The position numbers were made by a program, and so were the translations under genes. This document shows, piece after piece, positions 8,601-13,540 of a DNA stretch of 14,674 nt. Numbering within the stretch: the stretch's first letter is position 1; every line of letters starts with the position of its first letter. The notes beneath the pieces are model-generated. The model was not told the origin of the DNA, did not search any database, and was given only the letters and a program-made list of their open reading frames with translations. This stretch comes from an uncultured euryarchaeote (GTDB lineage Archaea > Thermoplasmatota > Poseidoniia > Poseidoniales > Poseidoniaceae): assembly GCA_937897365.1 (NCBI GenBank), contig CALCOP010000072.1, forward strand, positions 1-14,674, read 5' to 3'.

Positions 8601-8905
8601 GTTTCAAAAGGTGTCAAATCACCGACAGTTGATGGAGTGATGGCTTCATCAGAGCGATAGACATTGTATGTTGCGGAAAACAGACCTTGGAGCACAGAAC
8701 CATCGAAATCAATGTTCCTCCATGAAATCGTCGTCGTCTCAGATGCAGGGTCGAAAACAGCAGTGATATCTTGAGCCTGAAGACGTTCGGGTGCACCTGC
8801 ATCTTCAGCAGACGCGTTGCTGAGAGGCGCTAATGCAAGAAGCATGCAAAAAACAAGGAAAATCGCTTTTCTCTTGCCATCATTACCGAGCAATTTGTCT
8901 GTCAT
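5657..8905 (-). CDS. Large secreted/surface protein: signal peptide, FN3/Ig-like modules, TM anchor, charged cytoplasmic tail
   Basis: 1082 residues from ATG 8905 (a TTG start at 8926 would add seven). The N-terminus has GKRK and a hydrophobic stretch (14-28), with likely signal-peptidase cleavage after ASA (31-33). Five tandem FN3-like modules follow (about 41-165, 180-300, 306-410, 420-530, 536-655). Each has a beta-strand SW/QW/EW near its start, a Y-x-(I/V)-(Y/W) strand mid-way and a YY-AVT-like strand. Two further Ig/cadherin-like domains span about 658-775 and 776-886; the second ends FVRAIDSAGN. A CRNRIDGTTSC pair precedes a single TM at about 922-944, then PKKKR. The ~138-residue tail alternates acidic runs with short linkers and finishes in a Lys/Arg-rich 30-mer. 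The outer part probably acts in adhesion or cell-wall/S-layer structure. No enzyme motif is seen. Same strand as the antiporter, 50 nt upstream. Confidence 0.85.
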   Translation of the reverse strand: MTDKLLGNDGKRKAIFLVFCMLLALAPLSNASAEDAGAPERLQAQDITAVFDPASETTTISWRNIDFDGSVLQGLFSATYNVYRSDEAITPSTVGDLTPFETGIIACSSIEVVNDAFKCRGINGTVAPHSTSFLVSPGVNDSFYYAVTTTLGDGTELFDLDGDASATTLPVVEQTTPIRTPYNIIGSFDPDTSNTSLQWVNYNDIFPILPETGDDAYSIHIYRTTYPVTRSNGANMLAVETPVAVLPAGVSSLTLAIPESTDRDAYYSVTYFLPNWTDSGMDYEDVRFLSNNAMTSAIIEDNMPPADVSSMYAQFVPDPSTGGGTTTVSWNDVTGETGESYRIYMSGTQFNTILRSDVQLLATISEGVESFEYEVPTGRLGNAYYCIVTVDLYDVFSTDISANACSDAVNEDAFSPWIAEPTNVYAEFIGNQTTRVSWTDQLGVEGERYHIWTAGFRVTGDQWALQNDSLTWLGSVSDGIGFFDVSLSEGLSGSQPFYFVTTEALYGHISGTYMDMRLSQNFFQITADNKEDTVPPGKVELKEVQSIGPLKKVSIEWFNDGLEANETYQIWRHYGEPFGEDESLISYTYDAGWELALDNIQAGDSQEVSFYRQLALPDDVDRDVWYAVTPTDKWGNNFPELYAGVGANSIKVTEDTRLPTATLSLINEDNEAFTSPSLIAGDYKVQIEFSELVGPDPTINITTVDGGDISSGTKVMSLIQENLGNPDRGPVYQLDFFITTATIAGQMVFEVEMEDLASNQASQIWNDRAVDAVPPQVTIYSPSSSSDSGSKYLYGNNVQVLAGAEDDVRIDSFQYKFTYNYGTGQAVSTPWTEATTVTNLNGDNSSLVLDLEFSAGNFLPGQHAVFVRAIDSAGNERSTSVIFVVDECRNRIDGTTSCNYVESLQPEPEPVVVNPSMTDPPYILVWVLAGIFVFSLLVMILVIQTSMSGPKKKRSDDDEDDEDWMSEFIGTSQDLDMNSVTDTSVQSSEKSMQPEPEEEEEDEEDPFAVNVVTRKTRSKKEAPEQLVIEDDDEDDGIDWGEYDDEEEEEEEKPVSKKRSVGRRAAPRKAPKRRKVGRKKSED
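5752..5783. repeat. Low-complexity TTCCTC-type repeat encoding the distal acidic block
   Basis: Short tandem-like pyrimidine triplets/hexamers on the plus strand encode the longest Glu run of the surface-protein tail. Slippage-prone DNA such as this can change length in frame. It is not a separate element. Confidence 0.6.
5891..5920. repeat. Low-complexity TCCTCTTCATCC-type repeat encoding the middle acidic block
   Basis: A second pyrimidine-rich stretch encodes the PEPEEEEEDEED region of the same tail. Together with the block at 5752-5783 and the Asp-codon run near 6020-6045 it makes three acidic blocks spaced by roughly 40 residues. Confidence 0.5.
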
Positions 8906-8974
8906 CAATACTCTTGTCTCATGCAACGGTTATGAGCATGTCGCATATTCCGTGACTAAAGAAGGGTTTCAACA

Positions 8975-8989
8975 CACCCCTACGGGGTG
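8975..8989. other. GC-rich perfect hairpin in the intergenic spacer
   Basis: CACCCC (8975-8980), TAC loop, GGGGTG (8984-8989). This perfect 6-bp stem with a 3-nt loop lies 16-30 nt beyond the stop of the CDP-alcohol transferase gene and about 70 nt before the surface-protein ATG, both on the minus strand. It could end or attenuate read-through, protect a 3' end, or be an operator. No T-run follows closely, so it is not a typical intrinsic terminator. Confidence 0.35.
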
Positions 8990-9004
8990 ACCGGTGTAAT
9001 GAAA

Positions 9005-9712
9005 TTATTCGGATTCTAAAGATTGGTTTGGTTGCGGCAAAGGGTCTTCATTATCGATTCGAGTAATCTCTGTTTTCGCCTGTAAAAATCGTACGAGGAA
9101 TGTCCACAAGCCACCAAATGCGGAAATCAAAACAATGACACTCAGTGGGTTAATTGAGATGTGGTCAAGTATTCCAGGAAACACACCGAAATCGTCAACT
9201 CCAGCATAGATGAAGATTCCAGTTAAGAAAATCGCCACGATCGAAAGTATGGTTCTATCCGCTCTTGAAAACCCGCGATAATTTCGTGAACCCGCAACTG
9301 CTTGTGCTTGTGTGCCCATGTATGAGCCGAGAAGTGTGAGCCAAGCAGCAGATAATCCGAGTACGAAATCGCCGACGAAAACTGAACCTGAGATGCACAG
9401 AATCCAAACCGCATCGAGTAATCTGTCAAAAGTATGGTCGAGATAATCTCCCCAGCGAGTAACGTTCCCATACTTGCGAGCCAATGGACCGTCTAAACCG
9501 TCAAGTGCCATGGCCATGATAATCAAAAGGCCGCCTCCGAACAACATGTTCGCACCATGTGTCGAGTTTTCTGCGGTCAAAACGGCGAGCCCACCAAGTA
9601 TTCCAAGAGGTAAGGCAACCCAAGTTACTGTCGACGGTTTTACTCCAGATAACGACTCTAATATGGGATTCAAAATTCCTTCCCAGGTGTCTCTCAGTTT
9701 CTCCAAAGCCAT
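9005..9712 (-). CDS. CDP-alcohol phosphatidyltransferase family protein (archaeal phospholipid head-group synthesis)
   Basis: 235 residues from ATG 9712 (a TTG three codons upstream is less likely). It is a membrane enzyme that displaces CMP from a CDP-activated lipid or alcohol to form a phosphodiester phospholipid. The full signature DxxDGxxAR-x8-GxxxDxxxD is present: Asp71, Asp74, Gly75, Ala78, Arg79, Gly88, Asp92, Asp96. The Asp residues bind the divalent metals and the last is the proposed catalytic base. About six hydrophobic helices surround it. The last 25 residues are a polar, Pro/Glu-rich tail. Candidate reactions in archaea are archaetidylglycerol-phosphate or archaetidylinositol-phosphate synthesis; sequence alone does not decide. 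It follows the AK6-type gene by 69 nt on the same strand and could share its transcript. Confidence 0.9.
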   Translation of the reverse strand: MALEKLRDTWEGILNPILESLSGVKPSTVTWVALPLGILGGLAVLTAENSTHGANMLFGGGLLIIMAMALDGLDGPLARKYGNVTRWGDYLDHTFDRLLDAVWILCISGSVFVGDFVLGLSAAWLTLLGSYMGTQAQAVAGSRNYRGFSRADRTILSIVAIFLTGIFIYAGVDDFGVFPGILDHISINPLSVIVLISAFGGLWTFLVRFLQAKTEITRIDNEDPLPQPNQSLESE

Positions 9713-9781
9713 GATTCTCAACCTTCGGCCGTAACCGAGGGGTGTTTGTTGTTGCGGTTCCTCAGCCAGAAAAATATCGAC

Positions 9782-10315
9782 TTACATCCAATCTATCGCT
9801 GTCGAACTGGATTCTTTAAGCGATTGAGAAGGGAACTTGTTGTCGATCCATGAACGTATCTTTGTATGCAATTTTTCAGTGGAAGTCGTCGTCGTATCAA
9901 GCTCAAGAAGCGGTTGTGAAATTTCGAATTCCAACAGTTCGGCCCATGTCCCTGAAAGGAGTTCCCATTCGACGTTGGCGGTAACCTTTGCAGCAGGGTA
10001 GTCACGATTCTGTAATCGCTTCTTGAGTTCGACGGGATGGCAACGCAAAAGAACAACTGCATCAACATCCAAAAAATGGGAAAGATGTCCGTCAATGAAC
10101 GTAATTCCATCTCCTTGATACTCCCACTTTTCTGACAATTGGTGGATGTCAACTGGTGCAGCTCCATCAACAGCATCTGTCGAGGCTATGCAGGCGTGCT
10201 GTTCGGCTAAATCTTGCAATGAAAGCACTGGGAATGTATCTTTGAGTTCATGGCAAAGTGAGGTTTTACCTGTGCCAGGAGTACCTGTAACGGCAATACA
10301 CGCTCGACCATTCAT
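9782..10315 (-). CDS. AK6/Fap7-type adenylate kinase (P-loop, ribosome-maturation associated)
   Basis: 177 residues. It is a small P-loop NMP kinase. In archaea and eukaryotes this family has adenylate kinase/ATPase activity and assists late small-subunit rRNA processing through ribosomal protein uS11. The Walker A motif is GTPGTGKT (residues 11-18). The Walker B-like IDGHLSHF (74-81) carries the family DGH. RCHPVELKKRL (91-101) and a basic NRDY segment with AKVTANVEWE form the short lid typical of AK6. The usual length is about 170-190. The frame extends upstream with TTG at 10366 and ATG at 10339. I chose ATG 10315 because the family begins a few residues before the first strand, and because a minus-strand TTTATG box sits about 25 nt upstream. 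The C-terminal 20 residues are Ser-rich and variable. It heads the minus-strand gene block. Confidence 0.9.
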   Translation of the reverse strand: MNGRACIAVTGTPGTGKTSLCHELKDTFPVLSLQDLAEQHACIASTDAVDGAAPVDIHQLSEKWEYQGDGITFIDGHLSHFLDVDAVVLLRCHPVELKKRLQNRDYPAAKVTANVEWELLSGTWAELLEFEISQPLLELDTTTTSTEKLHTKIRSWIDNKFPSQSLKESSSTAIDWM

Positions 10316-10336
10316 GGCCTCGCATGGACTCGGGCA

Positions 10337-10342
10337 CATAAA
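10337..10342 (-). promoter_or_regulatory. TATA-like box for the AK6-type gene
   Basis: Minus-strand TTTATG is centred about 25 nt upstream of the ATG at 10315, which fits a leaderless transcript and supports the shorter start. The motif is weak on its own. Confidence 0.35.
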
Positions 10343-10451
10343 CGCCAAGGCTCCAAAAGAAGGCAAGAGGAGGAATCTTCACATTATCTGAATTCATCGG
10401 GCGAGGAGGCAAAGGCATCATAGGTCATCACCCATTGCATTGATTGTCGCC

Positions 10452-11201
10452 ATGTTTGGAATGAATGATCCCGCCCAAACTCTTCTTCAACTGGAGCGGT
10501 ATGTCCTTGAAGGACGTATGGAAATGTCCGAGGTTATGGCTACACAGTTCACTGAGATGTTTTTGGCACAAAAAAAGCGAACTGCAGACAACCAAATCAT
10601 GCTAGTCAAAGGATTACGAATTCTTTGTGATGTGTTCTTAGCACGTGAAAAAGTAAAACGAGCAGTCGCAAGTGTGAAAATCCTCCACCGTGAGCGGAAG
10701 AAATTGATTCGAATGCTCAAGTCTGGAGCGCCACAATTGCTTGAAAAAATGACGCCCCCTGCAGAAGACTATCGGCGGGCAGGAAAAATCTACGCAAAAG
10801 CAGGAAAAAAAAGTGGAGCAATGAAAGCATTTGCAACATGTGAAAAACTCTCTTCAGGACATGTTGCCAGTGCTATGGAAGCGTGTCAACTCCTCGGTTA
10901 TGAAAAGAAGTTGGTCAACCGATTCCTCTCGACCATCAAAAGTGCCGGTCCAGTTATTCTTTACAATGGCAAATTCCTCTTTCAACCGCTTCATCTGCCT
11001 GAAGTCGATGCTCAACAAGTACAGACAGTGTTGAAAGAGGCAATTCAATCAGGCGTAGGAAATTCCGATGAATGCGAACTTCTGATCAAAAGTATTGCCG
11101 AAGAAATCGGTGCAATCCAACGCGGAGAGGCGGCCGCAAACTCCCGATTAGAAGCTGCAATGGATTTACTAAAACCACAACATGACTACTACGAGTATTG
11201 A
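10452..11201 (+). CDS. Helical (TPR-like) soluble protein, unknown function
   Basis: 249 residues from ATG 10452. An upstream TTG at 10440 and an internal ATG at 10461 are alternatives. No signal peptide or TM. The composition is almost wholly helix-forming. A region at about 103-132 (AEDYRRAGKIYAKAGKKSGAMKAF...) matches the spacing of a tetratricopeptide repeat. Helices at about 46-90 are strongly basic (REKVKRAVASVKILHRERKKLIRML). The chain ends in an acidic/aromatic DYYEY. I do not recognise a named family; a scaffold or RNA/protein-binding role is conceivable but unproven. It diverges from the AK6-type gene across 136 nt. A GGAGG at about 10404-10408 is roughly 45 nt from the ATG, too far to act as its ribosome site. 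The TGA lies 3 nt before the 3' end of the convergent initiator tRNA. Confidence 0.78.
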   Translation: MFGMNDPAQTLLQLERYVLEGRMEMSEVMATQFTEMFLAQKKRTADNQIMLVKGLRILCDVFLAREKVKRAVASVKILHRERKKLIRMLKSGAPQLLEKMTPPAEDYRRAGKIYAKAGKKSGAMKAFATCEKLSSGHVASAMEACQLLGYEKKLVNRFLSTIKSAGPVILYNGKFLFQPLHLPEVDAQQVQTVLKEAIQSGVGNSDECELLIKSIAEEIGAIQRGEAAANSRLEAAMDLLKPQHDYYEY

Positions 11202-11204
11202 GTT

Positions 11205-11282
11205 TGGTAACGAGAGATGGATTTGAACCATCGATCTCCGGGTTATGAGCCCGACGGGATATCCAGACTACCCCACCTCGTT
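11205..11282 (-). tRNA. Initiator tRNA-Met (CAU), CCA encoded
   Basis: On the minus strand: acceptor AACGAGG/TCTCGTT (G7-U66 wobble), discriminator A, followed by genomic CCA. The D-arm is GGGGTAGTCTGGATATCCC. The anticodon arm TCGGG-CTCATAA-CCCGG has anticodon CAU. The T-arm is GATGG-TTCAAAT-CCATC. The A1-U72 pair and the three consecutive G-C pairs at 29-31/39-41 are the marks of an archaeal/eukaryotic initiator rather than elongator Met or Ile2. Without CCA the gene is 11208-11282. No intron. It faces the helical-protein gene with only 3 nt between that stop and the CCA end. Confidence 0.96.
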
Positions 11283-11364
11283 ATGTCCACGGCTGAACTC
11301 CTCCCATTCTTCAATGTACCGTTGACCCCGTCATGTATTTTTACGCGTTATTGTGCGTTTTTCG

Positions 11365-11371
11365 TATAAAA
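11365..11371 (+). promoter_or_regulatory. TATA box for the lipoprotein gene
   Basis: TATAAAA, centred about 28 nt upstream of the ATG at 11396 and the best TATA match in the window. The spacing places the transcription start at or within a few bases of the ATG, so the mRNA should be leaderless. This also argues for the ATG at 11396 over upstream codons of the same open frame, because those would lie upstream of or overlap the box. Confidence 0.6.
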
Positions 11372-11395
11372 TCGCCAAATACCGGCATTGGATTG

Positions 11396-12244
11396 ATGAA
11401 GAAGAACCGTTTGTCATCAACCATGCGAACTCGCTTGACCCTCTCGCTACTCATGTGCGCGATACTTTTCAGTGCATCCTTTGCAGGGTGTTTAAGTGGA
11501 GATGAGGAAAATGAGAAAAGCAGTGCTATCGACTTGATAGTATACTATGAGACGACTTCGGGGACAATCGAAGAGGTGGTAGAGAAAAATCAACAAGTAT
11601 CGGAAACTGGAGTTGATATTTCTTTTGACTTCTCTTACACAAAATCCTCCGAAGGTCAAATTGAAACATACTATTTCATACCTGGAGATGGCTCAAGTGC
11701 AATCGAAAATACAGCAGACAGTGGAGAGATAACATACACTTACCTGACACATGGATTATTCGATGCCGCCATTGGAGCAATCGATGACCAAGGAAATGAA
11801 AACTATGAGAATATAACAATCCGTATCGATAAGCAAATAACGTGGACCGATACGAACACTGCAAACCCAAACATGATGAACATTGAAACCACACCTGACT
11901 GCGAATGTGACACACCGAACCAAATAAGAATTGATTCGACGGTTACAAACAATCCGAACACGTTCGGAATTGGTGGTCAGTCAATCACTATAACATGGAG
12001 ATTGCTCAATTCAACAGATATCATTGCGGCTGAGTCTCCCCCGGAACAAGTTGGTGACGGACAAGATGCGAACTGGTTGCACAACCAGAACTTCATTGAA
12101 GCGGGTACTTGGAAGCTTGAAGTCGAAATTTCAGCAGATGGCGATGGGAATGAACAAGTGAATGTGGACCACCTTGTTAGCATCGTTTATACTCCTGATG
12201 AAAGTGAGCCTAATCCGATAGCTGCAAACCCGGATGAAGCATGA
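11396..12244 (+). CDS. Secreted lipoprotein with PKD-like domain, unknown function
   Basis: 282 residues. The N-terminus is basic (MKKNRLSSTMRTR), then hydrophobic (LTLSLLMCAILFSAS), then a lipobox-like FAGC with Cys32, followed by an acidic linker. The mature protein would be lipid-anchored outside the membrane. Residues about 72-145 resemble a PKD/Ig-like domain: YYFIPGDGSS, then YTYLTHGLFDAAIGAIDDQGN and a closing ITIRI strand. This is the F-x-x-G-D-G / Y-x-x-x-G-x-Y / D-x-x-G-N layout. A second beta-rich domain covers about 176-266 and includes ITITWRLLNSTD. A CEC pair at 169-171 lies between them. The C-terminal end is Pro/Asp/Glu-rich. No enzymatic motif. The open frame reaches back to 11333, but the TATA box position and the signal sequence favour 11396. 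It could bind solute, carbohydrate or another envelope protein. Confidence 0.82.
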   Translation: MKKNRLSSTMRTRLTLSLLMCAILFSASFAGCLSGDEENEKSSAIDLIVYYETTSGTIEEVVEKNQQVSETGVDISFDFSYTKSSEGQIETYYFIPGDGSSAIENTADSGEITYTYLTHGLFDAAIGAIDDQGNENYENITIRIDKQITWTDTNTANPNMMNIETTPDCECDTPNQIRIDSTVTNNPNTFGIGGQSITITWRLLNSTDIIAAESPPEQVGDGQDANWLHNQNFIEAGTWKLEVEISADGDGNEQVNVDHLVSIVYTPDESEPNPIAANPDEA

Positions 12245-12259
12245 AGAAAGAGGGCCAAT

Positions 12260-12298
12260 GTTCACTTTGCGTTTTTAAAAAAGTGAACTTAAAGTGAA
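12260..12298. repeat. Cluster of TTCACTTT/AAAGTGAA octamers (9-bp inverted repeat plus direct copy)
   Basis: GTTCACTTT (12260-12268) and its perfect complement AAAGTGAAC (12280-12288) enclose an 11-nt AT-rich loop. A further direct copy AAAGTGAA follows at 12291-12298. The cluster lies 16 nt after the lipoprotein stop and about 127 nt before radA. It may be a transcription-factor site for radA or a terminator hairpin with its T-run (12272-12276) for the lipoprotein gene. A related AAGTGAAC lies just before the radA start (12413-12420). Confidence 0.5.
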
Positions 12299-12382
12299 AT
12301 AAAGCCGTTACGTAAGGTCTTTACAAGTCTCAAAATGCCTTCAAAATTTCACCATTAAAGCCGCGCCCTGTTTCTGCTATTC

Positions 12383-12388
12383 ATATAC
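12383..12388 (+). promoter_or_regulatory. Candidate TATA box for radA
   Basis: ATATAC within TTCATATACC lies about 39 nt upstream of the ATG at 12425. Standard spacing would put the transcript start near 12411-12414, leaving a leader of about a dozen bases that begins in GGAAGTGAAC. The match is modest. Confidence 0.35.
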
Positions 12389-12410
12389 CGTTGCCAGTCC
12401 AGCAGAGGTT

Positions 12411-12418
12411 GGAAGTGA
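12411..12418 (+). promoter_or_regulatory. Possible Shine-Dalgarno site of radA
   Basis: GGAAGTGA differs by one base from GGAGGTGA, the complement of the 16S rRNA 3' end, and ends 6 nt before the ATG at 12425. It is one of the few plausible ribosome sites in a window where most genes lack one. It overlaps the AAGTGAAC octamer, so it could instead be an operator copy. Confidence 0.35.
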
Positions 12419-12424
12419 ACAGAA

Positions 12425-13462
12425 ATGGCAACCAAATCAAAGAAAGCAGCGAAAGTAGAAATTGAAAACAATGAAGACCCTAAGGAAGAAGCACCTGTAT
12501 TGATGCCACCTGAAGAGGACGCACCCGAACCCCTCATCGAAGACCTCCCTGGCGTAGGTCCAGCAACTGCAGAAAAACTCCGTGAAGCTGGGTTCGATGA
12601 ACTCTTGGCCCTCGCAGTCATGTCACCCGGCGATCTTGCAGACCAAGCAGAACTGGGTGAAGCAGTTGCTACAAAGATCATCAGTGGCGCAAAAAAGATG
12701 GCAAATATCGGTGGCTTCGTCTCCGGTGAAGCGCTACTTGAACGACGGCGAGAAGTGCTCAAACTCTCCTCCAAAGTGGAGTCAATCGATGACTTGTTAG
12801 GCGGCGGATTTGAAACACAAGCTCTCGTTGAAGTGTATGGTGCATTCGGCAGCGGCAAGACACAAATCGGCCACCAACTCGCAGTTAACTGCACGCTACC
12901 AATGGAAGAGGGTGGATTTGATGGCGATGTCTTTTACATCGACACTGAAGATACATTCCGTCCTGAACGAATCTCACAAATGGCCCGAGGACACGGTCTT
13001 GACCCGGAACAAGTATTGTCCCGAATTCACGTCGCTCGTGCATACAACTCTGCTCACCAAATGCTCTTGGTCGATGAGATCAAGCGCATGAGTAAGGGAC
13101 TTAATGTCAAGATGATTATTGTTGATTCGCTTACAAGCCATTTCCGTGCTGAATTCATTGGGCGAGGAATGCTTGCAAACCGACAGCAAAAACTGAATCG
13201 ACATCTCAAAGATTTGAAACAACTTGCTGATGTGAACAATGCCCTGGTATTGGTAACAAACCAAGTACATTCGAAGCCTGATGCAATGTGGGGAGACCCT
13301 ACCAAACCTATCGGCGGTCACGTCCTCGCACACGCTTCGACATTCCGGCTCTACCTACGCAAAGCAAAGGGTGGCCGAAGAATTGCTCGATTGGTCGATT
13401 CACCAAATCTACCTGATGGGGAATGCGTCTACCAAGTTACACAAGAAGGTCTTCGCGACTGA
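12425..13462 (+). CDS. radA: DNA repair and recombination protein RadA
   Basis: 345 residues. Archaeal Rad51/RecA homologue that forms ATP-dependent filaments on single-stranded DNA and drives strand exchange. The first 35 residues are a Lys/Glu/Pro-rich tail. A helix-hairpin-helix domain follows (about 37-92, LPGVGPATAEKL). The polymerisation linker GFVSGEALLERR is at 97-108. The ATPase core has Walker A GAFGSGKT (139-146), IDTEDTF (172-178) with the catalytic Glu, and Walker B IIVDSL (231-236). The DNA-binding loop region covers 281-305. The motif ANRQQKLNRHLKDL is intact. Walker A has Ala where many archaeal RadA proteins have Glu (GEFGSGKT). The start is ATG 12425, with a near-SD 6 nt upstream. 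ftsZ follows 78 nt downstream on the same strand. The upstream repeat cluster may regulate it. Confidence 0.97.
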   Translation: MATKSKKAAKVEIENNEDPKEEAPVLMPPEEDAPEPLIEDLPGVGPATAEKLREAGFDELLALAVMSPGDLADQAELGEAVATKIISGAKKMANIGGFVSGEALLERRREVLKLSSKVESIDDLLGGGFETQALVEVYGAFGSGKTQIGHQLAVNCTLPMEEGGFDGDVFYIDTEDTFRPERISQMARGHGLDPEQVLSRIHVARAYNSAHQMLLVDEIKRMSKGLNVKMIIVDSLTSHFRAEFIGRGMLANRQQKLNRHLKDLKQLADVNNALVLVTNQVHSKPDAMWGDPTKPIGGHVLAHASTFRLYLRKAKGGRRIARLVDSPNLPDGECVYQVTQEGLRD

Positions 13463-13540
13463 TGGTGCGGGAAATACTCGACGAAAACCGATGTTTTAGC
13501 CCTCTATGGTTGCGGCACATTCAAGGTCACTTGAGTAAGC

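Noticed and set aside
8906..8926. TTG start adding seven residues to the surface protein
   Set aside because: The ATG at 8905 gives a normal signal peptide with a basic n-region; there is no need for TTG.
10266..10421. 51-codon minus-strand frame (start MMPLPPRPMNSDNVK) overlapping the 5' end of the AK6-type gene
   Set aside because: It lies in another frame, overlaps the Walker A coding region and has no recognisable motif. I kept it only as a note because it fills the divergent spacer.
12355..12894. 179-codon open frame on the minus strand
   Set aside because: It is antisense to the radA promoter and coding region, with Ser-rich low-complexity composition. radA is certain.
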